From positions 115,365 to 179,364 of the IMG/VR virus record IMGVR_UViG_3300023202_000205: a stretch of DNA of 64,000 nucleotides, one strand, 5' to 3'. Shown one piece after another: positions 33,366-41,642 of this stretch. The notes under the pieces were generated by a model, which did no database searches, was not told the origin of the DNA, and saw only the letters and a program-made list of their open reading frames with translations. The position numbers and the translations under genes are program-made. Position 1 is the stretch's first letter. Each line of letters begins with the position of its first letter. This DNA comes from a virus.

Positions 33366-34829
33366 CTACGTCTCGTGTAGTTTCTTGCCGTGCTCAGAAG
33401 GGACTTTATTACTGTCCCGCTTATCGCTATGCTTAGCAAAAAAGCGTTTACCCTTCATTTCAAAGCGGTCGCTCACATCGTAGAACGCCGCCAACTCACC
33501 TCGCAAGCACATAACAGAGTGGTTGCCTAGGATGCCATCATCGCGGCTTTTCACCCAGGTCAGTAGAGAATTGCCAGTAACGGGGTCCTGCTTGTTTACA
33601 GCAATAGCGTACTTCATAGGGGCTGTGAACATGCGGCAATCAGCTGCACAGTACATATCTGGTCGGTTGAAGGGGCCTCGTTTCACCACGTCAGCTGCCA
33701 TTTGCTGCGAGACAGCTATGATGCAGTTCGATCGATAAGCCTCTTGGGCAAGCGTATAACTGAGTGATTGGATCTCCATTTCCTTGGTCCGCTTGGTGGT
33801 CTGCATCACCGCGTCCGCCAGAATACCAGCCCAGTCGACATATACGTACGTAGGCTTCTTACCACGCGAGCGTAGCTGGCCTATTTCCGCCAATATAGGC
33901 GCAGCACCTTCATGCATGGTATTATCTTTGACCATGTCAAGCCAGTGCAGGTACTCGTCGACGTACGATAGCTTTCTGGCTGTTTTTTGATTATCGATAC
34001 CGGCATTTTTCACTACGCTGTCTATACTATTCTTCTCAAAGAGCGTGTAGTCAAGCCCAAGGGCACACCCTAGAATCTTGTTCCTCATAGATCGAGTCAT
34101 ACCCTCTTCTGCAAGGACCAACAACGCGTGGTTGCCTCCAAGTGCTTGTGCTACAGCTAATTGAATACCAAAAGTTGTCTTACCACCATTCTGGGGAGCA
34201 ATGATTCCAACAGCGGATCCATTTACAGGCCCACTGCCGTTCCCGGTACAAGAGTCGATCCAAGGGATGAGAGTCGCTACCCGCTCTCCGGCCTCTTCGA
34301 GGTTTGTATCGAGGATGCCGGAATGGGAGCGGCCTCCTTTGACAGAAGACTGCTTGGCCTCCAAGTCGAGAATCTGCTTGCCGAGCCCGTCTATATCTCC
34401 CGTCTCAGCTGCCCCTCGTAGGGTCTCTTTTGCAGCTGGTCTAAACACGCAAATCTCTGCAATAGCTACAATAAGGTCTCTTGCCAACGCCTCGCTTTTT
34501 TCCGTTACCAGTTTTCGTACACATATGAACTCGCCAAGTTTTTTAAGGTATTCTTCTTTCTTGCCCGGACTGGGTACATGGCTATCAACGAAGTAATCCA
34601 CCTCTGCTTTGATAACTGCTTCATCTGGGGCCATCCCGTGTTTCTCGTAGTATTCTACGATCGCTCTAAAAATAACAGCTTGTGCCGGGCTCCCCTTGAT
34701 CTCCGAGTGGACGAGGTGCCGTCCATCCAACTGAGCGCTGATAGCACTTTCTAGTAGAGTTGGCGACCTAACCATTTGCGCTAACAAGATATCCAGGTGG
34801 CCTTCTTGGTACTTGAACGTGCTACTCAT
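33366..34829 (-). CDS. DnaB-like replicative helicase (487 aa)
   Basis: After an N-terminal helical domain (1-150, as in DnaB) comes a RecA-type ATPase: Walker A IIAPQNGGKTTF (209-220), HALLVLAEEGM, Walker B PTYVYVDWAGIL, and IIAVSQQMAADV with the conserved Gln. DnaB-type hexamers unwind DNA at the fork and work with the primase encoded next door. The C-terminal LTWVKSRDD and basic tail fit. Coupled by a 4-nt overlap to the gene before it. Confidence 0.85.
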   Translation of the reverse strand: MSSTFKYQEGHLDILLAQMVRSPTLLESAISAQLDGRHLVHSEIKGSPAQAVIFRAIVEYYEKHGMAPDEAVIKAEVDYFVDSHVPSPGKKEEYLKKLGEFICVRKLVTEKSEALARDLIVAIAEICVFRPAAKETLRGAAETGDIDGLGKQILDLEAKQSSVKGGRSHSGILDTNLEEAGERVATLIPWIDSCTGNGSGPVNGSAVGIIAPQNGGKTTFGIQLAVAQALGGNHALLVLAEEGMTRSMRNKILGCALGLDYTLFEKNSIDSVVKNAGIDNQKTARKLSYVDEYLHWLDMVKDNTMHEGAAPILAEIGQLRSRGKKPTYVYVDWAGILADAVMQTTKRTKEMEIQSLSYTLAQEAYRSNCIIAVSQQMAADVVKRGPFNRPDMYCAADCRMFTAPMKYAIAVNKQDPVTGNSLLTWVKSRDDGILGNHSVMCLRGELAAFYDVSDRFEMKGKRFFAKHSDKRDSNKVPSEHGKKLHET

Positions 34830-35395
34830 TGAAGGAACTCCAGTTCTCCGGCGAAGGCCTCGTTAGCGACAGGTGTGGCCTTCAGCTCCATAATGGCGCC
34901 GTCTCTGTAACGCTTGACTATTTCAGGGAAGCCAAGCTTATTCGCCATCACAGCTCTGAAGAGTGGTGTAAGGTGTACCGTTTGATCCTCGAGGGTCTCA
35001 CGGTATCCGTAGATCTTCGCCCAACGTTGAAAGCAAATCAACTGGCTTTTATAGCGTCGTGCGGAATGAGTATCCGATACCTGGTAGGTCCTAATGGACC
35101 CGCTGATTTTCTCACTAGCAATAAGGGCGGGCCAGAACTTACCTAGTACGGCCATACCATCCAGTTGTGCTTTGACAAACTCACCGGGCGATTGCTCTCT
35201 TAGACGACAAAGCCGGGCGGCCTTGTAAAACTTGACGTAGTCTTTCTTGGCTATTCGTGCGGTACCGGATACGTAAGTCTTTCTCAGTTCAACAAACAGG
35301 TTCATGAGCTCTTCGGCAAGCTCTACCAACTCTGGGTCTGGTATATGGTGGCGTCCCTGGCTATCGATAATCTCGATGTGGTCGATACGTCCCAT
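34826..35395 (-). CDS. Hypothetical replication-operon protein (189 aa)
   Basis: A basic, helical 189-residue protein between the SF2 helicase and DnaB-like helicase genes, with overlaps of a few bases on both sides. A helicase-loader role would fit its position, but it has no ATPase motif and nothing in the sequence proves it. Confidence 0.55.
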   Translation of the reverse strand: MGRIDHIEIIDSQGRHHIPDPELVELAEELMNLFVELRKTYVSGTARIAKKDYVKFYKAARLCRLREQSPGEFVKAQLDGMAVLGKFWPALIASEKISGSIRTYQVSDTHSARRYKSQLICFQRWAKIYGYRETLEDQTVHLTPLFRAVMANKLGFPEIVKRYRDGAIMELKATPVANEAFAGELEFLQ

Positions 35396-36861
35396 TACCG
35401 TACCTCAACTTGAAATCCATTCTTCCTATAGACTCTTAGACGCTGCACAGACCTATACTGTAGGTTCTTGCTGAACTTGTCCATGAAATCAATGAGGAGC
35501 CCCTGCAGCTTGGAAGTCTTGTCACCTAAGCGAGATAGACGACCAGGTACCTGCCCAGAGTCCAGTGGGCTCCCAGTACCGTCAGCTCGGACAAGTACTG
35601 CTAGGTCCCGGAAGTCGACCCCTTTCGACCAGATCTTGGTAGCGATGGCACGCTTGAGCTCATGGGTCTCGAACGCTTTACGATACGCTTCTCGCATCTT
35701 CTTAGTACAGGGCTCCTGTTCCGGTGTCATAGCCCCTCTTTTCCGCATAGCAGTTATACGGGCTGGGGAAGGCTCCCCTGTAACAATCGGGAACTCAGGA
35801 AGTAGTTGCCCTAGGGCATACGCATGCTCCGTCTTATCTACCATGACCAGTAGTTGTTGGTCGTCGCCGATCTCTTCCTCCACCTTACGTACCGTGTACG
35901 CTATGAGGCGGTTACGATAATCGTTTAGCCAAAGACCTAGCCGGTCAGCATCGGCCGTATTCCTCATGCCAGCCACATCGGGACCGGCCGAAGACGTAAT
36001 CATCCTTACCTGCAGCTGAACAATGTTGCCGCCGGCCACGCCTTCTTGGTAGGTTACGTCAGCTATTTGCTGTCCGAAGACCGCTTCACCAAACCCCTCA
36101 GCTTTATCACTCCTGCCCTCCGGGGTAGCAGTAAACCCGAAAATACGTGCACGACGGAACTTGTTGAACTTCTTGACGTAGTTCTCTGTCATTAGCGTGT
36201 GGCATTCATCCGCCAGTATGAGGTTCACGTCCTTGGGAGCCTTATGAAGCGACTGAGAAGTACACACAGTAACTCGACGAGTATAGCTTTTGCCCGCACC
36301 AATCCGGCCTAGCTGGCTGCCCAGATCGTACTTGAGATCATCGTAGATGTTAGAAGCAATATCGTTGGAGTTGACTGTAATCAGGATTTCTGCGCGGGGA
36401 TAGACCTTAGCTAACAGCTTGACTAGGAAGGTCTTACCCCACCCAGTAGGGCACACGACAATCCCACCCCGGTGTGCTAGCAGTTTGGAAAACACTTCCT
36501 TCTGCCGCGACCTCCAACTGACTCCTTCGATCTGAGATAAGTCAGGCTTCCCCAGACCGTCGTCTACAAAGTCCTCCACTGTTACTTGATACCCGTACTT
36601 ATTCAAGTCAGCTAAGATACGTGGGCCATATCCTGCTAACGCACAGAAAGCAGCAGTGTCCCCTTCCTCCGTATACCAGAATAGGGGTATTTTACTGATA
36701 TTACGTGTACGCACTGGGTATGTAGAACCAGTAGCTACGTCTTCCACCCACTCAGTATCCACTGAATGCCGCGATACAGTACAAACCTCTTCGTAAAACT
36801 CGCCCAGTTCGCTGGGGAAGAGGGCAAGAGCGCGCCCCAGGTATCTTAGCTTAGCTATCAT
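35395..36861 (-). CDS. SF2 DEAD/H-box helicase, UvsW/XPB-like (488 aa)
   Basis: I start at the ATG of MIAKLRYLGRAL, which overlaps the E1-like gene stop (ATGA). Motif I VVCPTGWGKTF, motif II LILADECHTL, motif III FGFTATPEG and motif VI QVPGRLSRLG are all clear, with a helicase C domain between. The RSRQKEVFSKLL Q-motif-like start and overall size match T4 UvsW and related branch-migrating helicases. It would remodel forks and recombination intermediates. Confidence 0.88.
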   Translation of the reverse strand: MIAKLRYLGRALALFPSELGEFYEEVCTVSRHSVDTEWVEDVATGSTYPVRTRNISKIPLFWYTEEGDTAAFCALAGYGPRILADLNKYGYQVTVEDFVDDGLGKPDLSQIEGVSWRSRQKEVFSKLLAHRGGIVVCPTGWGKTFLVKLLAKVYPRAEILITVNSNDIASNIYDDLKYDLGSQLGRIGAGKSYTRRVTVCTSQSLHKAPKDVNLILADECHTLMTENYVKKFNKFRRARIFGFTATPEGRSDKAEGFGEAVFGQQIADVTYQEGVAGGNIVQLQVRMITSSAGPDVAGMRNTADADRLGLWLNDYRNRLIAYTVRKVEEEIGDDQQLLVMVDKTEHAYALGQLLPEFPIVTGEPSPARITAMRKRGAMTPEQEPCTKKMREAYRKAFETHELKRAIATKIWSKGVDFRDLAVLVRADGTGSPLDSGQVPGRLSRLGDKTSKLQGLLIDFMDKFSKNLQYRSVQRLRVYRKNGFQVEVR

Positions 36862-37520
36862 TTCGAGTAAGACTCCATCGCTAACAAGTTGAAGACAGTA
36901 TGGCGATCTGTCGGCAACTCTCGCAGCCACTTACTGAACTGCTGGACTAGGAGCCCGGCAGCTATATTGGCTATGTGGATAGACATACGTGTCGTACAAG
37001 TTGCTTGGAAAGCCTCTTCACGATCGAACAACGTGGACTCGTAGTAATCCCTAGAATCAGGGTCGCTGACAGAGAGGACGTGAACCGTATCTCCTGCTAC
37101 CCGACTATCCAGGAATAGATTGTAGGTGCTTGTCCGGAAGAGCTGACCGCGAGTGTTGATGTTGTCGACACAGCAGAAGACGATAGGGTGCTCGTAACTC
37201 TCCGTAGGGAACCTCCTGTGCAGGCCCTTAGCTGTCGTAGCTCCATCGGAGGCAGGAAATAACTGCTGTCGTTCGATGTCCCCGAGAAGAGCTTCTACCT
37301 TAGGCACACCTATATCATCGCGCCGCCAACCTTGAGGCCCTATATTCGATTCCTCTACCGTATCATGGTCGTAAAAGGCCAGATTACGAGCCCCTGCGGA
37401 ACAAAGCTGAAGCACAACCTGCCTCCCTACGGCGCCTACCCCGGCTACTGCTATCGGCAGGTTCCACAGTATATCAGGCGGGAGCAACCCCGCCTGTCTC
37501 TGGTATTGTACAGTGCTCAT
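36858..37520 (-). CDS. E1-like ThiF-family adenylyltransferase, set A (220 aa)
   Basis: The Rossmann nucleotide loop GVGAVG (27-32), the acidic pair DHD (51-53) and the Asn/Arg/Lys region SNIGPQGWRR...K74 match the ThiF/E1 superfamily, which adenylates the C-terminal Gly of a ubiquitin-like protein and passes it to a Cys. C175 in ATCTTR is a candidate acceptor. It is a minimal, single-domain E1. The JAMM peptidase and E2-RING genes are directly upstream and the SF2 helicase overlaps downstream, so it is expressed with replication genes. Confidence 0.85.
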   Translation of the reverse strand: MSTVQYQRQAGLLPPDILWNLPIAVAGVGAVGRQVVLQLCSAGARNLAFYDHDTVEESNIGPQGWRRDDIGVPKVEALLGDIERQQLFPASDGATTAKGLHRRFPTESYEHPIVFCCVDNINTRGQLFRTSTYNLFLDSRVAGDTVHVLSVSDPDSRDYYESTLFDREEAFQATCTTRMSIHIANIAAGLLVQQFSKWLRELPTDRHTVFNLLAMESYSK

Positions 37521-37525
37521 TTATT

Positions 37526-39418
37526 TTACTCACCTTTCAGGTATTCGCTGGCCGTGTAAGGCTCGTCAGTTGGATTTACGTCGATGCCGAACATCTCCAG
37601 CCGGTCGACTGCAGATAGGTCATACCCCGATGATCGTACGTAATTGACTACGTAGTCGAACACGGATGCTTTGTCCTTTTCGGCTGACTTCTTTCTGAGA
37701 TCAGCGATGCCCTTTTCTATATCTTCCACCGTGTCCCCGTTCTGCAGGCATTGGTGGACTACTTGAGCGACATCGATCCATGCATCACTGATATCGGTAA
37801 AGTCGTTGATGTCATCACCCACAATTGTTTTTGGGCCTAGGATCTCATCCTCCTCGTCGTCACCAATATAGAACCCTACCGGGTTACGATCATCCTCCTC
37901 CTTCTCATCTTTACCCATGGGTGCTAGTTCGGACATAGCCGTTTCTAACTCTGTTAGGCCGGCCGCCACCGATTCCAGAACGCTTATCTCATCGATACTA
38001 AGGTAGATCACCATATTGTCATAACAGACCCAATGGTGGAGAGTTTGTATAGGGGTATCGAAACAGTCAAAAATTGTACCAGCAACGGCCGGATCTCGAC
38101 TAGATACGTAAGGAAACAATTTGTCTTCTACCTCTGAAAGAATTTCCCTATACTCGGTATCGTGTACCACAGGCTTGTCCAAGCTGAATAGCTCGTCGCT
38201 GGTGAGCACCATCGTCTTTTTATTTTTACCAACACCGGTCTCGTATTTGAAAGATACAACCTGATCTTTCCCTACAGCAGCGACGACCATATCGCACTTT
38301 TCCAACTGATCTGCCAGTTCTTGAGAAACATCTCTAAGGGTCAGAGATTCCTGAGAAGTGTTCGCTAATTCCACGAACATGTCCTCGTCCATCATCCAGA
38401 AGACGGAGTCTCTTCGAAGCGAGAATTCGGTGTCATCCGGCGGCCTCGGAAGAGTAGGCGTGCTGTAAGGGCCACGGCTATGATCATAGGGATCAAAGCC
38501 ATTAAGATAAGACAGATAGGAATCATCATCGTCCCACATACCATACGGATCCACAATGGTGGTCTGGGGGCTGGTTTTGGAAACACCTCGACCGCCTCCA
38601 CTGGGGATCCCTTGGTGGTAGACACCATAACTGTTGGGAAAATACGTGTACGTCTCTTCGACATTGTTGGCTACCTCCTCCAGCCATTCCTTGCGCACCT
38701 TCTCATCTACGGCTGGCTCGTCAAAGCTGATGACCGTCTCCGCTTCGATCGATATCACGCGCTCCGAACCACCTGGGTCCCTAAACCGATAGTCACAGTG
38801 GTACCTGCCATCAGAGCTGAGGATGAACATGACACCCCAAGAAGCGCTACCGAAATTATCCTTACCATAGAATGTATCCAGATCTTTCTGACTGGGAGAG
38901 GGATCGAAGCCAGGGTGGGTATGGATCCAAATACGCATGAACTGGTCGACCTTGAGGCGGTACTCACCTTCAGGGTCGGCCATGTCGGCTACTAGCTCCG
39001 ACAAGGAGCCAGGGAGGATCTTCGTGTGAACACTGCTTACCTCCTGCGGGGGCACTAGAATGTCCACAACCAACATATAGTCGTCAGGATCGGTAACTGC
39101 GAGACCGCCGATCTCCGTGTTAACGCAATCCCGCATGAAGTGAAGCTTAGCCCACGCAAAAGGCGTAAAACGCAGCTTCAAACGAATACTGTCGCTGACA
39201 CAGATGGGGGATGGGGTCACGGGCTGGATGGCCCTTTTCTGAGTAACTCCTTTCTGCGCGTCAGTGGTTGTCTGGGGAACACTCGGTAACCGTGACTTCG
39301 TCACTGTCTTCGTGCCCTTCTTCGCAGTGCTCTTCTTCGTAGGCCCGGAGGTCTTGTGCTGCTCTTTCGTCTCCTGCTTGAGCGCGGCGCCGCCATTGTC
39401 GCACGATTTCCTGGTCAT
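37526..39418 (-). CDS. JAMM/MPN metallopeptidase, set A (630 aa)
   Basis: Residues 75-260 form a JAB/MPN domain: E102 (TEIGGLAV), then IWIHTHPGFDPSPSQKD with H166, H168, S176 and D179, the full zinc-binding and catalytic set of deubiquitinase-like JAMM enzymes. The N-terminal 70 residues are Lys/Thr-rich and disordered, and about 370 residues of unknown acidic domain follow. A strong GAGGAGG supports the start although it overlaps the E2-RING gene by 158 nt. It probably matures or removes the ubiquitin-like proteins. Confidence 0.85.
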   Translation of the reverse strand: MTRKSCDNGGAALKQETKEQHKTSGPTKKSTAKKGTKTVTKSRLPSVPQTTTDAQKGVTQKRAIQPVTPSPICVSDSIRLKLRFTPFAWAKLHFMRDCVNTEIGGLAVTDPDDYMLVVDILVPPQEVSSVHTKILPGSLSELVADMADPEGEYRLKVDQFMRIWIHTHPGFDPSPSQKDLDTFYGKDNFGSASWGVMFILSSDGRYHCDYRFRDPGGSERVISIEAETVISFDEPAVDEKVRKEWLEEVANNVEETYTYFPNSYGVYHQGIPSGGGRGVSKTSPQTTIVDPYGMWDDDDSYLSYLNGFDPYDHSRGPYSTPTLPRPPDDTEFSLRRDSVFWMMDEDMFVELANTSQESLTLRDVSQELADQLEKCDMVVAAVGKDQVVSFKYETGVGKNKKTMVLTSDELFSLDKPVVHDTEYREILSEVEDKLFPYVSSRDPAVAGTIFDCFDTPIQTLHHWVCYDNMVIYLSIDEISVLESVAAGLTELETAMSELAPMGKDEKEEDDRNPVGFYIGDDEEDEILGPKTIVGDDINDFTDISDAWIDVAQVVHQCLQNGDTVEDIEKGIADLRKKSAEKDKASVFDYVVNYVRSSGYDLSAVDRLEMFGIDVNPTDEPYTASEYLKGE

Positions 39419-41261
39419 GAATTTCCTCCTCTACGCCAGTGGCGAGGGTGATTTCTAAATCGCCGGCGAGTGAATTCCACCAGCGCAATTTGTCTCGTAA
39501 CAGCGCGAGCGAATAAGCTTGCGTCTGACGCTCCAGGTTTCTGGTAACGGTTTTCACTACTTCAAACGCAGTTTCTGTTGTAAAGCCCCCGTCAAAGAAC
39601 GATAGAAGGCGTATGAAGTCGCTATCGAATGCGGGCATATAGTGGGCCTTTAGCTCGTGTAGCCAGAACTCCATGTACGCGATGTCGGACCGAAAAACAG
39701 ACCCAAAACCAAGTCCCTCTGGGTCGCACTCAGGGCAGATAAAAGTGTTCGTGTATCGGCAAAGGGAGCGATTATCTATCCTGACTTCAGCACCACAGGT
39801 GCACTCTTCCTTGTAAAGTATATCGGGCGTTATTCGTAACGGAGATCTCGTCATGTTACGAGGATCACATACGTCTGGACGGCGCCGTATGTGTCTTTGA
39901 AGACGCTCATCCTCCCCTATACCAACAGTAGTTGTACCGTCTTCTTCGTCCCTGCAACATGCTTGACACCCGTAGTCACGGTACCCAAGCACAACCTTGT
40001 TCTCGTCGATCGCTTCGCCTCTGTACTGCCTCGTGCAGACAGGGCATTGGTAGACACCCTCCTCTGCAGCTGCTATCTCAGCGCGGAAACGTGGTGTACA
40101 CTCCGCACAGGCTACTGCTGTTAGAGAAGACCCATTACGCTCTGGAACAGGAATATCATACCATCGAGGGGGGTAGACTTGTCCACAACATACATTACAT
40201 ACCGGAAGCGAGGCAGGGTGGTAGTACTCTTGGTCAACCGAGTTAAAAACAGCACATCGCTGGTGAAGTACTCCAAAGGCGGTATGCACCGCGTCGCCTT
40301 CTATTTGTTCCTGACATACCTCACAGGTGTTATCGGGCCTTCCGACGCCTCCCCCATACCAGTTACAGATAGATACAAAAGGACCGTCAGGGTTGTAAGT
40401 AGCCAGCACCCTTTCTGTAAGAAATATCGCATCCGATATGAGACCATTTTTAAGAGCGTTTTTAACACCTTCGAAAGCATTTCCGAAGCATACATTACCT
40501 GAGTTCACATGTGGGTGTATAACATGAGAGTCGTCGTACGACCTGTTAGGTGGCCCCACAGAAGTTACCTTGATGCAATCAGGGTAGGAGTCTTCTTCAC
40601 GTTGGCTATCTGAGACTAGTCTTCTGAGCTTCTCCAGTAGTATATGTATGTAAAACCCATCAAAAGATACCTCTACCCCATCTTCTGAGAAGGTAACTGG
40701 GGGTGTGCGTACGACTATTCGCTTCTGTTCGATGCAAGCGAATTCATGTGCCGCCCCTTCTTCACACTCTAGCCGCTCGTCCCCCATAGCGAAGGCAATA
40801 CGTCCCCGAAGAGTGCTATTAAGCAGCAGTCGTATTTCCCTTTGACAAAAATCATCTGTAAGAAAGCAGTCACGGCGAGACATGGTTTCCGCGTAACGCA
40901 GTGCCTCCTGCTCTACATCCTCCTGAGAGGCCACGAGTCTGAGCTCTTCCAGAGCCTCTGTAGCTTCTTGTAAAGTTGTCCTCAGCGCCCCTATTTTGCG
41001 CAAAGTAGCGTCATGCTGAGCAGTAGGCCATATTTTATCGGCGCCGTCACTATCAAAGAAACTGCACAAGGTAAGAGCATGCAGTTGGGTCAGTCTTGTA
41101 CTACTACGTAGTATGACTGCCTTCTCCTTGAAATACTTAGTGACTTTTTGTCGAGACTGAGATTCTAAAATTTCCTCTAAGATTTTAGTAAATATGCCAA
41201 CCCGCTCTTCAGAGGGTGCTGGGAGACCCTCTATGTTCACTGTGTTTCCAACCTGCTCCAT
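39261..41261 (-). CDS. E2-like domain fused to RING-like zinc modules, set A (666 aa)
   Basis: Residues about 190-300 end in IHPHVNSGNVCFGN with C258, followed by a helix and YNPDGPF...W, the pattern of E2 ubiquitin-conjugating folds around the active-site Cys. Directly after come Cys/His clusters: C313-C316 and C336, C355-C358, C385-C388, C406-C409 and C432-C435, then another CTCGAE...CPECD set, which look like RING or treble-clef zinc fingers. The N-terminal 130 residues are helical. The fusion suggests a combined E2 and E3. The ATG follows GGGGGA. Confidence 0.75.
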   Translation of the reverse strand: MEQVGNTVNIEGLPAPSEERVGIFTKILEEILESQSRQKVTKYFKEKAVILRSSTRLTQLHALTLCSFFDSDGADKIWPTAQHDATLRKIGALRTTLQEATEALEELRLVASQEDVEQEALRYAETMSRRDCFLTDDFCQREIRLLLNSTLRGRIAFAMGDERLECEEGAAHEFACIEQKRIVVRTPPVTFSEDGVEVSFDGFYIHILLEKLRRLVSDSQREEDSYPDCIKVTSVGPPNRSYDDSHVIHPHVNSGNVCFGNAFEGVKNALKNGLISDAIFLTERVLATYNPDGPFVSICNWYGGGVGRPDNTCEVCQEQIEGDAVHTAFGVLHQRCAVFNSVDQEYYHPASLPVCNVCCGQVYPPRWYDIPVPERNGSSLTAVACAECTPRFRAEIAAAEEGVYQCPVCTRQYRGEAIDENKVVLGYRDYGCQACCRDEEDGTTTVGIGEDERLQRHIRRRPDVCDPRNMTRSPLRITPDILYKEECTCGAEVRIDNRSLCRYTNTFICPECDPEGLGFGSVFRSDIAYMEFWLHELKAHYMPAFDSDFIRLLSFFDGGFTTETAFEVVKTVTRNLERQTQAYSLALLRDKLRWWNSLAGDLEITLATGVEEEIHDQEIVRQWRRRAQAGDERAAQDLRAYEEEHCEEGHEDSDEVTVTECSPDNH

Positions 41262-41300
41262 AAGTCCCCCACTAAGGGCTTGCGCCCCTGTGTTAGCGCA

Positions 41301-41333
41301 AAAAGAACCCCCGCCAGGCTATCCTGGCGAGGG
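41301..41333 (-). terminator. Rho-independent terminator between the two operons
   Basis: A GC-rich stem CCCTCGCCAGG / CCTGGCGGGGG is followed on the minus strand by TTCTTTTTG. It lies after the ubiquitin-like gene A and before the E2-RING gene, so it separates the SbcCD-containing operon from the replication operon. Confidence 0.8.
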
Positions 41334-41369
41334 CTCCATCGTTACGGTATGTTACTCGAATCTATGCGG

Positions 41370-41639
41370 TCAGTTACCCTCCGGATTGGACGGGGTGACG
41401 GTGACCTTGTCATTGTCCTCCAGTTCGTCGTCCAGGTGGGCCGTGTGGCCGTTGCGGCGCACTTCCCGGCCGTGATCGCCGTCGACGACGTCTCCGACAC
41501 GGGACCCACGGGGGACTTGCCGGTAGCCGGCGTCACCGGTATCGGAGCGCACAACCAGCACGCGAACGGGACCGCCGCCCTGGTTGTCGATCTCCACGTC
41601 CTGTCCGGGGGTGACGCGGATGTTGGTCTGGTCGCTCAT
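41370..41639 (-). CDS. Ubiquitin-like beta-grasp protein A (89 aa)
   Basis: The second half (GREVRRNGHTAHLDDELEDN, then DKVTVTP) has the 'RxNG...dxxLxDxDxVxVxP' pattern of ThiS/MoaD/ubiquitin-like folds. The chain ends SNPEGN, so cutting off the last Asn would expose a Gly C-terminus for an E1. The gene is visibly more GC-rich than its neighbours. It lies between sbcC (4 nt downstream of it) and a terminator. Assignment rests on pattern and on the E1, E2 and JAMM genes nearby. Confidence 0.65.
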   Translation of the reverse strand: MSDQTNIRVTPGQDVEIDNQGGGPVRVLVVRSDTGDAGYRQVPRGSRVGDVVDGDHGREVRRNGHTAHLDDELEDNDKVTVTPSNPEGN

Positions 41640-41642
41640 AGT

